From contig JAMONK010000029.1 of NCBI GenBank assembly GCA_027065835.1, forward strand, positions 1 to 17,642: DNA of 17,642 nucleotides. The letters are read 5' to 3'. The notes under the pieces are model-generated. The model ran no database searches, was not told the DNA's origin, and saw only the letters and a program-made list of their open reading frames with translations. Source of the DNA: Thermococcus sp. Its GTDB lineage: Archaea > Methanobacteriota_B > Thermococci > Thermococcales > Thermococcaceae. Positions 1 through 6,938 of the stretch are shown one piece after another. The position numbers and the translations under genes are program-made. Numbering within the stretch: position 1 is the first letter of the stretch; each line of letters starts with the position of its first letter.

Positions 1-199
1 CAATCGCGTCTCCGAGGAGGAATTCAAGCTTTCTGACCTTGTTCCCTCCGATGCCAAGGCCGGTTAGGTCGTCCCTTTTGACGTAAACATCCACTCCCAG
101 GGTCCCGCTTATCTTTGGGAGGTACTGAATCGGAGTTTCCCATGGGATAAGCTCAATCCTCGGGAACCAGGACAAAAGAGCACCAACTTTTGGGTCCAT
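1..199 (-). CDS. ACC deaminase / D-cysteine desulfhydrase family PLP enzyme, N-terminal part
   Basis: This is the first 66 codons of a minus-strand gene cut by the window edge. The protein begins [20 protein letters not shown] and continues with [20 protein letters not shown] at residues 40-59. The K-R-D-D then G-G-N-K-x-R-K-L-E pattern is that of fold-type II PLP enzymes of the 1-aminocyclopropane-1-carboxylate deaminase / D-cysteine desulfhydrase family, and K54 would carry the cofactor. From memory it closely resembles the Pyrococcus protein annotated as ACC deaminase. Which substrate it uses (D-cysteine, L-serine, ACC) cannot be told from the N-terminus. The ATG is supported by a GGGGTGAT ribosome binding site at 203-210. 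It diverges from the methyltransferase at 280, and the two genes share one AT-rich promoter segment. Confidence 0.85.
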   Translation of the reverse strand, partial: MDPKVGALLSWFPRIELIPWETPIQYLPKISGTLGVDVYVKRDDLTGLGIGGNKVRKLEFLLGDAI

Positions 200-250
200 G
201 GAATCACCCCTTGCTGATTCTCGGCATCTGTACTACCCCGGTCATAAGTC

Positions 251-259
251 TTTTTAAAC
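251..259. promoter_or_regulatory. Shared TATA element of divergent promoters
   Basis: The segment TTTTTAAAC is the only strong TATA-like stretch between the two divergent genes. On the plus strand, about 26 bases downstream of its centre falls on the methyltransferase ATG at 280, which suggests a leaderless mRNA. On the minus strand the same spacing puts the start near 228, giving a leader of about 29 bases that contains the ribosome binding site of the PLP enzyme. This is inferred from spacing only. Confidence 0.55.
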
Positions 260-279
260 CTTCCAGCGAACCCACCCCC

Positions 280-867
280 ATGACCCACTACTACTCCGAG
301 GACCCGGACGTTCCGCTGAAGACTAAGGCCATTGAGGTTTGCCTTAAGGGGTACTGCTTCAAGTTCATAACGGCCAGCGGAGTCTTTTCTTTCGGGAAGC
401 TGGATCGCGGCACTGAACTACTTGTGGAGAGCATGATACTCGATGAGGGCTGGCGCGTCCTAGATTTGGGCTGTGGCTACGGGGCGATCGGCATTGTTGC
501 ATCGCGTTTCGTGGACTACGTCATCATGACCGACGTTAACCGGCGGGCACTGAACATGGCGAGGAAAAACTTAAAAATCAACGACGTTAGAAACGCCGAG
601 GTCAAGTGGGGAAGCCTTTATGAGCCCGTCAGTCGGGAAAAATTCGATTCAATAATAACGAACCCCCCGGTACATGCCGGGAAGGCCGTATTGAGGGAAA
701 TAGTTATAAACGCTCCCCGGCATCTCAACGATGGAGGCCTGCTTCAACTGGTCATTAAGACGAAGCAGGGCGCAAAATATATTAAGGCTCTAATGGAGGA
801 CCACTTCACCGAAGTGAGAGAACTGGCGAAGGGGAGCGGCTATCGCGTGTATGCCGGGATCGCCTAG
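280..867 (+). CDS. Class I SAM-dependent methyltransferase, MJ0882/RsmC-like
   Basis: The 195-aa protein starts MTHYYSEDPDVPLKTK and matches the archaeal MJ0882 family, related to the C-terminal catalytic half of bacterial RsmC (16S rRNA guanine-N2 methyltransferase). The SAM-binding motif I is LDLGCGYGAIG at residues 61-71, the acidic end of strand 2 is TDVNRRA (84-90), and the catalytic loop is NPPVHAG (128-134), an NPPY-type motif of N-methyltransferases. The C-terminal TKQGAKYI and GYRVY segments are also family features. The true RNA target in archaea is not certain. The open frame extends to 190, but the ATG at 280 fits the family N-terminus and lies about 26 bases from the TATA box, so translation is probably leaderless. 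The last five codons, including the TAG stop, are also the 5' end of the tRNA-Ser gene. Confidence 0.88.
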   Translation: MTHYYSEDPDVPLKTKAIEVCLKGYCFKFITASGVFSFGKLDRGTELLVESMILDEGWRVLDLGCGYGAIGIVASRFVDYVIMTDVNRRALNMARKNLKINDVRNAEVKWGSLYEPVSREKFDSIITNPPVHAGKAVLREIVINAPRHLNDGGLLQLVIKTKQGAKYIKALMEDHFTEVRELAKGSGYRVYAGIA

Positions 868-939
868 CCTGGGATGGCGCGGGCCTTGAGAGCCCGTGTC
901 CTCTTGGACACCGGGGTTCAAATCCCCGTCCCGGCGCCA
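853..939 (+). tRNA. tRNA-Ser (anticodon TGA)
   Basis: This is a complete class II tRNA. The acceptor GCCGGGA (853-859) pairs with TCCCGGC (929-935), the discriminator is G936, and CCA is encoded at 937-939. The anticodon stem is CGGGC/GCCCG with loop CTTGAGA (885-891), so the anticodon is TGA (887-889). The long variable arm is TGTCC-TCTT-GGACA (897-910), and the T arm is CGGGG-TTCAAAT-CCCCG (912-928). No TATA box lies 20-40 bases upstream. It therefore probably matures from the methyltransferase transcript, or from a weaker start near an AT-rich stretch around 775-783 inside that gene. Confidence 0.96.
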
Positions 940-940
940 A

Positions 941-958
941 AATCCTCTACGAAGGATT
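941..958 (+). other. Small hairpin between tRNA-Ser and uS13
   Basis: AATCCT (941-946) and AGGATT (953-958) form a perfect 6-bp stem with a 6-base loop. It begins one base after the tRNA CCA end and stops just before the uS13 ribosome binding site. It may affect tRNA 3' processing or uS13 translation, or may be chance. Confidence 0.4.
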
Positions 959-978
959 GAGATGGAGGTGTATTCATA

Positions 979-1428
979 ATGACGGACAACTTCAGACACA
1001 TCGTCCGTGTGGCAGGTGTCGACCTGAAAGGAGATAGACAGTTAAGATGGGCCCTTACGGGGATTAAGGGAATAGGCATAAACTTCGCTACGATGGTCCT
1101 GCGGGTCGCGGGCATAGACCCCTACATGAAGGCAGGTTACCTCAATGAGGAGCAGGTCAAGAAGATCGAGGAAGTCCTTGAAGACCCTGTTTCCCATGGT
1201 ATCCCTGGGTGGGCGGTCAACAGGCCGAAGGACTACGAGACGGGCAAGGACATGCACTTACTCACCGCCAAGCTCGTGATGGCCTGGCGTGAGGACGTCA
1301 ACAGGCTCAGGAGAATCAGGGCTTACCGCGGCATCAGACTTGAGCGCGGTCTGCCTGTGAGGGGTCAGAGAACAAGGTCAAACTTCAGGCACGGTGCAAC
1401 GCTCGGTGTCAGCAGAAGGAAGAAGTGA
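979..1428 (+). CDS. rps13: 30S ribosomal protein uS13 (S13)
   Basis: The 149-aa protein is uS13, which sits in the head of the small subunit and contacts the P-site tRNA and the 50S subunit. The N-terminal helix-two-turn-helix region includes [13 protein letters not shown] (residues 25-37), and the archaeal/eukaryotic insertion [14 protein letters not shown] follows (73-86). The diagnostic C-terminal signature [13 protein letters not shown] is at 123-135 and the tail is basic. The ATG has a GGAGGTG ribosome binding site at 964-970. I see no TATA box between tRNA-Ser and this gene, so it may be read through from the upstream transcript. It is the first gene of the classical archaeal order uS13-uS4-uS11-RpoD, and only 10 bases separate it from uS4. 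Confidence 0.97.
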   Translation: MTDNFRHIVRVAGVDLKGDRQLRWALTGIKGIGINFATMVLRVAGIDPYMKAGYLNEEQVKKIEEVLEDPVSHGIPGWAVNRPKDYETGKDMHLLTAKLVMAWREDVNRLRRIRAYRGIRLERGLPVRGQRTRSNFRHGATLGVSRRKK

Positions 1429-1438
1429 GGTGGTGTAA

Positions 1439-1981
1439 ATGGGAGACCCTAAGAGGCAGAGGAAGAGGTACGAAACTCCCTCTCACCCATGGATTAAAGA
1501 GAGGCTTGACAGTGAGCGCGTACTTATGAGGAAGTACGCCCTTAAAAACAAGAAGGAACTATGGAGGCACGAGACCCAGCTTAAGGAGTTCAGGAGGAGG
1601 GCCAGGCGCCTTCTTGCCGCCCGCGGCAAGCAGGCAGAGGTTGAGAAGGTTCAGCTCCTCCAGAGACTCAACAGGCTGGGCCTTTTGCCGGCAGATGCCG
1701 TCCTGGATGATGTTCTCTCCCTTGGACTTGAGGACATCCTCGACAGGCGCCTCCAGACGGTTGTCTTCAAGAAGGGTCTTGCAAGGACGATCAGACAGGC
1801 CAGACAGCTCATAGTTCACGGGCATATAGAAGTCAACGGGCAGATAATCCGCTCTCCGGGCTATCTTATCCTCAAAGAGGAGGAGGGCACAATAACCTAC
1901 TCAAGGAACTCCCCCTTTGCCAAGGAGAGCCATCCTGAGAGGGTCGTCATTGAACAGGCTAAGCAGGGTGAGGCCTCATGA
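1439..1981 (+). CDS. rps4: 30S ribosomal protein uS4 (S4)
   Basis: The 180-aa protein is uS4, a primary 16S rRNA-binding protein of the 30S body. A basic N-terminal region carries the archaeal sequence [14 protein letters not shown] (5-18). The S4 RNA-binding domain spans about residues 102-165, with [20 protein letters not shown] at 104-123 and the [10 protein letters not shown] turn (126-135). The start ATG lies just after a GAGGTGGTG Shine-Dalgarno stretch that begins inside the uS13 stop codon. The end overlaps uS11 by four bases (ATGA at 1978-1981), a sign of translational coupling. The length is normal for Thermococcales. Confidence 0.97.
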   Translation: MGDPKRQRKRYETPSHPWIKERLDSERVLMRKYALKNKKELWRHETQLKEFRRRARRLLAARGKQAEVEKVQLLQRLNRLGLLPADAVLDDVLSLGLEDILDRRLQTVVFKKGLARTIRQARQLIVHGHIEVNGQIIRSPGYLILKEEEGTITYSRNSPFAKESHPERVVIEQAKQGEAS

Positions 1982-2397
1982 GTGAGGAAGTTCAGCAGGT
2001 TAACCTGAAAAAGAAGGACAAATGGGGAGTGGCCCACATCTACTCCTCCTACAACAACACCATCATCCACATCACCGACCTCACCGGGGCCGAGACCATC
2101 AGCAGGTGGAGCGGCGGTATGGTCGTTAAGGCGGACAGGGACGAGCCATCACCGTACGCGGCTATGATAGCCGCCAGAAGGGCCGCAGAAGAAGCCATGG
2201 AGAAGGGTTTCACCGGTGTCCACATAAAGGTCCGCGCCCCAGGAGGAAGCAAGAGCAAAAGCCCGGGTCCGGGTGCCCAGGCCGCCATCCGTGCCCTCGC
2301 CAGGGCCGGCCTCAGGATAGGAAGGGTTGAGGACGCTACCCCCATCCCGCACGATGGAACCAGGCCCAAGGGCGGGAGAAGGGGCAGGCGCGTCTGA
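1978..2397 (+). CDS. rps11: 30S ribosomal protein uS11 (S11)
   Basis: The 139-aa protein is uS11, a platform protein of the 30S subunit that contacts 16S rRNA near the mRNA exit. The core contains [20 protein letters not shown] (16-35), and the family signature near the C-terminus is [20 protein letters not shown] (115-134), followed by a basic tail. It starts within the stop codon of uS4 (ATGA overlap). A short pyrimidine-rich spacer of 28 bases follows before rpoD. Confidence 0.97.
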   Translation: MSEEVQQVNLKKKDKWGVAHIYSSYNNTIIHITDLTGAETISRWSGGMVVKADRDEPSPYAAMIAARRAAEEAMEKGFTGVHIKVRAPGGSKSKSPGPGAQAAIRALARAGLRIGRVEDATPIPHDGTRPKGGRRGRRV

Positions 2398-2425
2398 CCC
2401 CACAACTTCTTTTTTGGTGATGCCG

Positions 2426-3208
2426 ATGGAGCCAAAATTTCAGGTTCTTGAAAAAAGGGAGGACTCGATTAAGTTCCTCGTTGAGGGGATTGACGTTCCC
2501 TTTGCCAACGCCATGAGGAGGACCATACTCTCGGAGGTCCCCACCTTCGCCATTGATGAGGTGGAGTTCTTTGAGAATGACTCGGCACTCTTCGACGAGA
2601 TAATCGCACACAGACTTGCCATGGTCCCTCTGACGACTCCCCCCGACAGGTTCTCCCTGGACTCCCTTGAGCTGGATGACTACACGGTTACCCTCTCCCT
2701 CGAGGCTGAGGGGCCGGGGATAGTGTACTCTGGTGACATCAAAAGCGATGATGAGGGGATAAAACCCGCAAACCCGAACGTTCCCATAGTCAAGCTCGCC
2801 GAGGGGCAGAGGGTCTCGTTCAACGCATACGCAAAGCTTGGCCGTGGGAAGGACCATGCCAAGTGGCAGCCGGGTTTTGTGTACTACAAATACCTGACCA
2901 AGGTACACGTCAGTAAAGAGGTTCCTGACTGGGAGGAGCTTAAGGCTTTAGCTGAGAAACGCGGGCTGCCTGTTGAGGAAACCGAGGAAGAGCTCATTAT
3001 AACGACCACCCGGGCGTTCTACCTCCCCCGCAAGTTTGACGGATTTAAAAAGGACAAGATCACCGAAGAGGTAGTGCCGGATACATTCGTTTTCACAGTG
3101 GAAACCAATGGAGAACTCCCCGTTGAGGAAATTGTGGCTACAGCGCTCAAGATTCTCATGCGGAAGAGCGATAGATTTATAAACGAACTCCATAAATTAG
3201 CCGAGTGA
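2426..3208 (+). CDS. rpoD: DNA-directed RNA polymerase subunit D (Rpo3)
   Basis: The protein is the archaeal counterpart of bacterial alpha-NTD and eukaryotic RPB3. It pairs with subunit L and, with N and P, forms the assembly platform of RNA polymerase. From the chosen ATG it is 260 aa and starts [20 protein letters not shown]. The conserved [20 protein letters not shown] block lies at residues 28-47, an insertion domain is in the middle, and the C-terminal dimerisation helix is [20 protein letters not shown]. There are no cysteines, so the Fe-S cluster found in subunit D of some archaea is absent. The open frame extends back into uS11, but GGTGAT at 2416-2421 and the family N-terminus support 2426. 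A second in-frame ATG at 2420 lies inside the ribosome binding site. The 3' end carries a TATA box for the following tRNA. Confidence 0.96.
   Translation: MEPKFQVLEKREDSIKFLVEGIDVPFANAMRRTILSEVPTFAIDEVEFFENDSALFDEIIAHRLAMVPLTTPPDRFSLDSLELDDYTVTLSLEAEGPGIVYSGDIKSDDEGIKPANPNVPIVKLAEGQRVSFNAYAKLGRGKDHAKWQPGFVYYKYLTKVHVSKEVPDWEELKALAEKRGLPVEETEEELIITTTRAFYLPRKFDGFKKDKITEEVVPDTFVFTVETNGELPVEEIVATALKILMRKSDRFINELHKLAE
3176..3183 (+). promoter_or_regulatory. TATA box inside rpoD for tRNA-Leu(CAG)
   Basis: TTTATAAA lies in the codons for Arg-Phe-Ile-Asn near the end of rpoD. Its centre is about 30 bases before the tRNA 5' end, which predicts a transcription start about 4 bases before the tRNA. The same spacing is seen for the other tRNA genes in this window. 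Confidence 0.65.
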
Positions 3209-3209
3209 C

Positions 3210-3297
3210 GCGGGGGTTGCCGAGCCTGGTCAAAGGCGCGGGATTCAGGGTCCCGTCCCGTAGGGGTTCCGGGGTTCAAATCCCCGCCCCCGCACCA
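3210..3297 (+). tRNA. tRNA-Leu (anticodon CAG)
   Basis: The acceptor GCGGGGG (3210-3216) pairs with CCCCCGC (3287-3293), the discriminator is A3294, and CCA is encoded at 3295-3297. The anticodon stem is CGGGA/TCCCG with loop TTCAGGG (3244-3250), giving CAG at 3246-3248. There is a long variable arm (3256-3269), and the T arm is CGGGG-TTCAAAT-CCCCG. It begins one base after the rpoD stop codon and lies between rpoD and eL18 on the same strand. Confidence 0.96.
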
Positions 3298-3348
3298 AAT
3301 TCACGTTCACCCGTCCCTCGGTGCGAGAATTGTGAAGGAGGAATGTTC

Positions 3349-3714
3349 ATGGTTAAGAGGACTGGTCCAACTGACATAAACTTGAGGAGACTCATCCGCT
3401 ACCTCAGGAAGAGGTCCAATGAGGAAGGCGTGAGGGTATGGAAGGACATCGCTTGGCGCCTTGAGAGGCCAAGGAGGCAGAGGGCTGAAGTGAACATCAG
3501 CAGGATCAACCGCTACACCAAAGAGGGGGACACGATTATCGTCCCGGGAAGCGTAATTGGCGCAGGAAAGCTTGAGCACAGGGTGATCGTCGCCGCTTGG
3601 AAGTTCAGTGAGGGGGCAAGGCAGAAGATAACGGAAGCCGGTGGGGAGGCTATAACCATTGAGGAGCTCCTTGAGAGAAACCCGAAGGGTAGTGGAGTAA
3701 TCATAATGGAGTGA
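3349..3714 (+). CDS. rpl18e: 50S ribosomal protein eL18
   Basis: The 121-aa protein is eL18, the archaeal/eukaryotic large-subunit protein with a uL15-like fold. It starts [20 protein letters not shown] and ends GSGVIIME. The ATG at 3349 has an AAGGAGG ribosome binding site at 3335-3341, and an ATG two codons upstream is too close to it. The open frame extends back through the tRNA, but that part is not protein. The roughly 50-base spacer after the tRNA has no clear TATA box, so eL18, uL13 and uS9 are likely transcribed from the rpoD-internal tRNA promoter or from further upstream. Confidence 0.96.
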   Translation: MVKRTGPTDINLRRLIRYLRKRSNEEGVRVWKDIAWRLERPRRQRAEVNISRINRYTKEGDTIIVPGSVIGAGKLEHRVIVAAWKFSEGARQKITEAGGEAITIEELLERNPKGSGVIIME

Positions 3715-3720
3715 TGGGCC

Positions 3721-4149
3721 ATGAGGATAATTAACGCTGAAGGGCTTATACTCGGAAGACTCGCCTCAAAGGTTGCCAAGATGCTCCTCGAGGGCGAGGA
3801 AATCGTCATAGTTAACGCCGACAAGGCCATCATCACCGGTAACAGGGAGGATGTCTTTGCCAAGTACAAACAGAGAACCGGGCTCAGAACCAGGAGCAAC
3901 CCACGGAAGGGCCCGTTCTATCCGAAGAGGAGCGATGAGATAGTCAGGAGAACGGTCAGAGGAATGCTCCCCTGGAAGACCGACAGAGGAAGGAGCGCTT
4001 ACAGGAGGCTCAGGGTCTACGCAGGCATTCCCAAAGACTTCGAGGGTAAAAAGTTTGAGACAATAATCGAAGCCGACGCTTCAAGGATAGCCACGCCGAA
4101 GTACGTTACCGTTGGTGAGGTTGCAAAGTTCCTCGGTGGAAAGTTCTGA
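3721..4149 (+). CDS. rpl13: 50S ribosomal protein uL13 (L13)
   Basis: The 142-aa protein is uL13, an early-assembling 23S rRNA-binding protein. It begins [20 protein letters not shown]. It carries [20 protein letters not shown] (61-80) and [20 protein letters not shown] (81-100), the conserved archaeal/eukaryotic block. It starts 6 bases after eL18 with only a weak GTGATGG Shine-Dalgarno and is followed by uS9 after 10 bases, so this is a tight operon. Confidence 0.96.
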   Translation: MRIINAEGLILGRLASKVAKMLLEGEEIVIVNADKAIITGNREDVFAKYKQRTGLRTRSNPRKGPFYPKRSDEIVRRTVRGMLPWKTDRGRSAYRRLRVYAGIPKDFEGKKFETIIEADASRIATPKYVTVGEVAKFLGGKF

Positions 4150-4159
4150 GGTGAGGAAA

Positions 4160-4567
4160 ATGAAGGTCATTCAGACTGCTGGTAAGAGAAAGACGGCCAT
4201 CGCGAGGGCCACAATCCGGGAGGGCAAGGGCCGTGTCAGGATAAACCACCGGCCCGTTGAGATAATCGAACCCGAGATAGCGCGCTTCACCATCATGGAG
4301 CCCCTCGTCATTGCCGGTGAGGAAATAGTGAGCAAGGTTGACATCGACGTCAAGGTCGAGGGTGGAGGCTTCATGGGACAGGCTGAAGCAGCGCGCGTTG
4401 CCGTAGCCAGGGCCCTCGTCGAGTGGACCAACGACATGAACCTCAAGGAAAAGTTTATGAAGTACGACAGGACTATGCTCGTTGGCGACAGCAGGAGAAC
4501 CGAGCCCCACAAGCCCAACCGCTCAACCAAGGGTCCGAGGGCCAAGAGGCAGAAATCCTACCGCTGA
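4160..4567 (+). CDS. rps9: 30S ribosomal protein uS9 (S9)
   Basis: The 135-aa protein is uS9, whose C-terminal tail reaches the P-site tRNA anticodon in the ribosome. It starts [20 protein letters not shown] and ends [15 protein letters not shown], the conserved basic tail. The ATG at 4160 is preceded by GAGGTGAGG at 4148-4156. The open frame continues into uL13, but no family member starts there. uL13-uS9-RpoN-RpoK is a standard archaeal gene order. Confidence 0.96.
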   Translation: MKVIQTAGKRKTAIARATIREGKGRVRINHRPVEIIEPEIARFTIMEPLVIAGEEIVSKVDIDVKVEGGGFMGQAEAARVAVARALVEWTNDMNLKEKFMKYDRTMLVGDSRRTEPHKPNRSTKGPRAKRQKSYR

Positions 4568-4605
4568 TGGCTCTCCTTTAATATTCATTGGAGAAGGTGA
4601 TACGG

Positions 4606-4803
4606 GTGATAGTTCCCGTAAGGTGTTTCACTTGCGGAAAAGTCCTGGGAGACAAGTACTATGAGTTTAAGGCCCGGGTCGAGAAGGGCGAGGATCCCGA
4701 GAAGGTCCTTGACGACCTTGGGGTGGAGAGGTACTGCTGCAGGAGAACCCTGCTGAGCCATGTCGAGCTCATCGATCAGATAATGGTCTACAAAGTCTAC
4801 TGA
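4606..4803 (+). CDS. rpoN: DNA-directed RNA polymerase subunit N (Rpo10)
   Basis: The 65-aa protein is the archaeal homologue of eukaryotic RPB10, a zinc-binding subunit of the D-L-N-P assembly platform. The zinc site is C7-F-T-C10 plus the adjacent C44-C45 in RYCCRRTLL. It ends [15 protein letters not shown] chose the GTG at 4606 because GGTGAT at 4596-4601 is correctly spaced and the family starts MIVPVRC. A TTG at 4588 would add six residues and put the ribosome binding site inside the gene. It is followed after 16 bases by tRNA-Pro. Confidence 0.95.
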   Translation: MIVPVRCFTCGKVLGDKYYEFKARVEKGEDPEKVLDDLGVERYCCRRTLLSHVELIDQIMVYKVY

Positions 4804-4819
4804 AAAACCACATTTCTGG

Positions 4820-4897
4820 GGGGCCGTGGGGTAGCTTGGTCTATCCTCCCGGCTTGGGGTGCCGGAGACCCGGGTTCAAATCCCGGCGGCCCCACCA
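4820..4897 (+). tRNA. tRNA-Pro (anticodon GGG)
   Basis: The acceptor GGGGCCG (4820-4826) pairs with CGGCCCC (4887-4893), the discriminator is A4894, and CCA is encoded at 4895-4897. The anticodon stem is CCGGC/GCCGG with loop TTGGGGT (4854-4860), giving GGG at 4856-4858. The T arm is CCGGG-TTCAAAT-CCCGG. It lies between rpoN and rpoK with no TATA box at the expected distance, so it probably matures from the operon transcript. Confidence 0.95.
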
Positions 4898-4917
4898 AAT
4901 TTGCACGGGTGGTTGGG

Positions 4918-5091
4918 ATGTTCAGGTACACGAGGTTTGAAAGGGCAAGGATTGTGGGGGCAAGGGCCCTCCAGATAGCGATGGGTGCGCCAATACTCAT
5001 CGACGTCCCGGAAGGGATTACACCACTTGAGGCTGCCCTCATGGAGTTTGAGAAGGGTGTGATACCCCTTACCGTAATAAGGCCGAGCTGA
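4918..5091 (+). CDS. rpoK: DNA-directed RNA polymerase subunit K (Rpo6)
   Basis: The 57-aa protein is the archaeal homologue of RPB6 and bacterial omega, which clamps the largest subunit during polymerase assembly. It reads [20 protein letters not shown] followed by the conserved [12 protein letters not shown] and the C-terminal [13 protein letters not shown]. The ATG at 4918 matches the family start. An in-frame GTG at 4909 overlaps the probable ribosome binding site GGTGG (4908-4912). It starts 20 bases after the tRNA-Pro 3' end and is followed after 6 bases by the enolase-like gene. The ORF is shorter than usual cut-offs and easily missed. Confidence 0.95.
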   Translation: MFRYTRFERARIVGARALQIAMGAPILIDVPEGITPLEAALMEFEKGVIPLTVIRPS

Positions 5092-5097
5092 TGGGCC

Positions 5098-6123
5098 ATG
5101 ACGATCATAGAAAACGTAGTTGGCAGGGTAACAGTGCTCAAGGGTGGGAAATATTCGATTGAAGTCGACGTGGTTACGGATTCGGGTTTCGGCCGTTTTG
5201 CGGCCCCTGTAGATGACAACCCGGCTCTGTACATCGCGGAGGCTCACAGGGCCGTGAGCGAGGTCGATGAGATCATAGGACCCGAGATCATTGGGTTTGA
5301 TGCGAGTGAGCAGGAGCTCGTTGACAGCTACCTCTGGGAGATAGACGGTACGGAGAACCTCGGTCACATAGGTGCTAACACGGCACTCGCCCTCTCAATA
5401 GCCGTTGCAAAGGCGGCGGCCAGTGTCAGGAAAATGCCGCTGTACAGCTACATTGGAGGTACGTTCACCACCGAACTCCCGATTCCAATACTTGAACTGG
5501 CCGGTGATGAGGTCTTTGATTACTACATTATGGTTAGGGATCTGATGGAGATAACGGACGTGGTCGATGCGGCCTCAGGCGTGCTCGAAACTGCGGGGGA
5601 GCTCTCACTGGAAGCCCTCTCAAAGGCAACTGAGGGGGCTGGGGACAAACTTGGTCTGGAGGTCTCACTTGGCCTCGTTCAAAAGAAGCCCATGGAGATG
5701 GAGGAGCTCCTGTCCATAGTTGAGGACAACAACGTGTCCTACATAAAACCCATAGGCGAGGAGGATCTGTTCCTCGAACTCATAGCCGGAACCCACGGTG
5801 TGTTCGTGGATGGGGAGCGTCTGTTCCGTGAGAAGGACATACTGGATAGGCGCTACTACAACGCACTGTCCATAAAACCCATAAACCTCGGCACGCTCAC
5901 CGACCTATACAACCTGGTGAACGATGCCAAGTCGGAGAGGATCACGCCCATCCTGGCGGAAGCCAGGTACGAGTCCTCCGACGAGGCACTGCCGCATCTT
6001 GCGGTTGGCCTTAGATGTCCGGCGATGGTCCTGAGAAAGGATTCCATCGCCAAGCTGAATGAGTTGATCCGCATCGCCGAAGATCTGGGCGAAAGAGGAC
6101 GGATAATAACGTTTGAAGGATAA
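5098..6123 (+). CDS. Enolase-family protein, shortened and with altered active site
   Basis: The 341-aa protein shows enolase homology. LGHIGANTALALSIAVAKAA (88-107) corresponds to the LGANAILGVSLAVAKA region of enolase, and SIKPINLGTLTDL (258-270) matches the strand bearing the catalytic lysine (K260). DSIAKLNELIRIAEDLG (315-331) matches the C-terminal helix. It is about 90 residues shorter than true enolases. By eye alignment the metal ligand Glu of the IEDP motif is lysine (YIKPIG, K217), the GDD motif reads DGERLF (238-243), and the SHRSGET loop reads AEARYES (287-293), so its histidine is lost. The second catalytic lysine region is shortened. It is probably not a glycolytic enolase. Its tight position between rpoK and rps2 suggests a role tied to transcription or translation, but that is inference. 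No clear Shine-Dalgarno is seen beyond TGATGG. Confidence 0.85.
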   Translation: MTIIENVVGRVTVLKGGKYSIEVDVVTDSGFGRFAAPVDDNPALYIAEAHRAVSEVDEIIGPEIIGFDASEQELVDSYLWEIDGTENLGHIGANTALALSIAVAKAAASVRKMPLYSYIGGTFTTELPIPILELAGDEVFDYYIMVRDLMEITDVVDAASGVLETAGELSLEALSKATEGAGDKLGLEVSLGLVQKKPMEMEELLSIVEDNNVSYIKPIGEEDLFLELIAGTHGVFVDGERLFREKDILDRRYYNALSIKPINLGTLTDLYNLVNDAKSERITPILAEARYESSDEALPHLAVGLRCPAMVLRKDSIAKLNELIRIAEDLGERGRIITFEG

Positions 6124-6141
6124 GAAAGGAGGTTGAGAAAA

Positions 6142-6747
6142 ATGGAGGAGTATCTCGTTCCACTTGACCAGTACCTTGCTGCGGGTGTCCATATAGGGAC
6201 CCAGCAGAAGACCCAGGACATGAAGAAGTTCATCTACCGCGTTAGGCAGGATGGTCTCTACGTCCTCGACGTCAGGAAGACCGACGAGAGGCTCCGCGTT
6301 GCGGGCAAGTTCCTCGCCAAATTTGATCCGGAGAGCATCCTCGCCGTGAGCGTCAGGCTCTACGGCCAGAAGCCGGTTAAGAAGTTCGGGGAGGTCACAG
6401 GTGCAAGAACCGTGCCCGGTCGTTTCCTTCCCGGGACCATGACCAACCCCCAGGTCAAGAACTTCCTGGAACCGGACGTCCTCATAGTCACCGATCCCAG
6501 GGCGGACCACCAGGCCATGAAGGAGGCCATAGAGATAGGCATACCCATAGTGGCCTTTGTGGACACCGAGAACTTCCTCAGCTACGTTGACCTCGCGATA
6601 CCGACCAACAACAAGGGTAGGAAAGCCCTAGCCCTCCTGTACTGGATCCTCGCCAGGGAGGTTCTATACAACCGGAAGGAGATCGAGGGCAGGGAGGACT
6701 TCAAGGTCCCCATAGAGGACTTCGAGATGAGGATCATCAGGGGTTGA
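6142..6747 (+). CDS. rps2: 30S ribosomal protein uS2 (S2)
   Basis: The 201-aa protein is uS2 (archaeal homologue of eukaryotic RPSA), which binds between the head and body of the 30S subunit. It starts [20 protein letters not shown] and contains [25 protein letters not shown] and [12 protein letters not shown], all S2 signatures. The ATG at 6142 has an AAAGGAGGT ribosome binding site at 6125-6133. A TTG at 6133 overlaps that site and is rejected. It starts 18 bases after the enolase-like gene and appears to end the operon, since the next tRNA has its own promoter. Confidence 0.97.
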   Translation: MEEYLVPLDQYLAAGVHIGTQQKTQDMKKFIYRVRQDGLYVLDVRKTDERLRVAGKFLAKFDPESILAVSVRLYGQKPVKKFGEVTGARTVPGRFLPGTMTNPQVKNFLEPDVLIVTDPRADHQAMKEAIEIGIPIVAFVDTENFLSYVDLAIPTNNKGRKALALLYWILAREVLYNRKEIEGREDFKVPIEDFEMRIIRG

Positions 6748-6755
6748 GGGAAACC

Positions 6756-6763
6756 TTTTTATC
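6756..6763 (+). promoter_or_regulatory. TATA box of tRNA-Leu(TAA)
   Basis: TTTTTATC lies after the purine-rich GGGAAACC (BRE-like), about 32 bases before the tRNA 5' end. It predicts a start about 6 bases upstream of the tRNA. Confidence 0.65.
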
Positions 6764-6791
6764 TTATCCCCGCTCCCCTATTCTGGGGCAT

Positions 6792-6879
6792 GCGGGGGTG
6801 CCCGAGCCTGGCCAAAGGGGGCGGACTTAAGATCCGCTGCCGCAGGGCTACGCGGGTTCGAATCCCGTCCCCCGCACCA
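6792..6879 (+). tRNA. tRNA-Leu (anticodon TAA)
   Basis: The acceptor GCGGGGG (6792-6798) pairs with CCCCCGC (6869-6875), the discriminator is A6876, and CCA is encoded at 6877-6879. The anticodon stem is GCGGA/TCCGC with loop CTTAAGA (6826-6832), giving TAA at 6828-6830. There is a long variable arm, and the T arm is GCGGG-TTCGAAT-CCCGT with one G-T pair. It has the same acceptor stem as the CAG isoacceptor at 3210. Confidence 0.96.
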
Positions 6880-6883
6880 AAGC

Positions 6884-6891
6884 TTTAAAAA
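6884..6891 (+). promoter_or_regulatory. TATA box of eL40
   Basis: TTTAAAAA begins five bases after the tRNA-Leu(TAA) CCA end. The predicted start near 6914 gives a leader of about 25 bases that includes the GAGGTGAT ribosome binding site. eL40 would thus be transcribed independently of the tRNA. Confidence 0.6.
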
Positions 6892-6938
6892 TGCAGGGTC
6901 TGATGTGTGTCTGAGTTCAGGATCATGAGGTGATTCAG

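Noticed and set aside
2336..2908. 190-codon open frame on the minus strand opposite rpoD
   Set aside because: It lies opposite a well-recognised gene, has no family resemblance and runs across the uS11/rpoD junction, so it is a shadow of high-GC coding DNA.
4577..4585. Separate promoter for rpoN from TTTAATATT
   Set aside because: The predicted start falls on the GTG codon at 4606, downstream of the evident GGTGAT ribosome binding site, so operon transcription is more likely.
4876..5367. 163-codon minus-strand frame opposite tRNA-Pro, rpoK and the enolase-like gene
   Set aside because: It crosses a tRNA gene and two plus-strand genes and shows no recognisable protein features.
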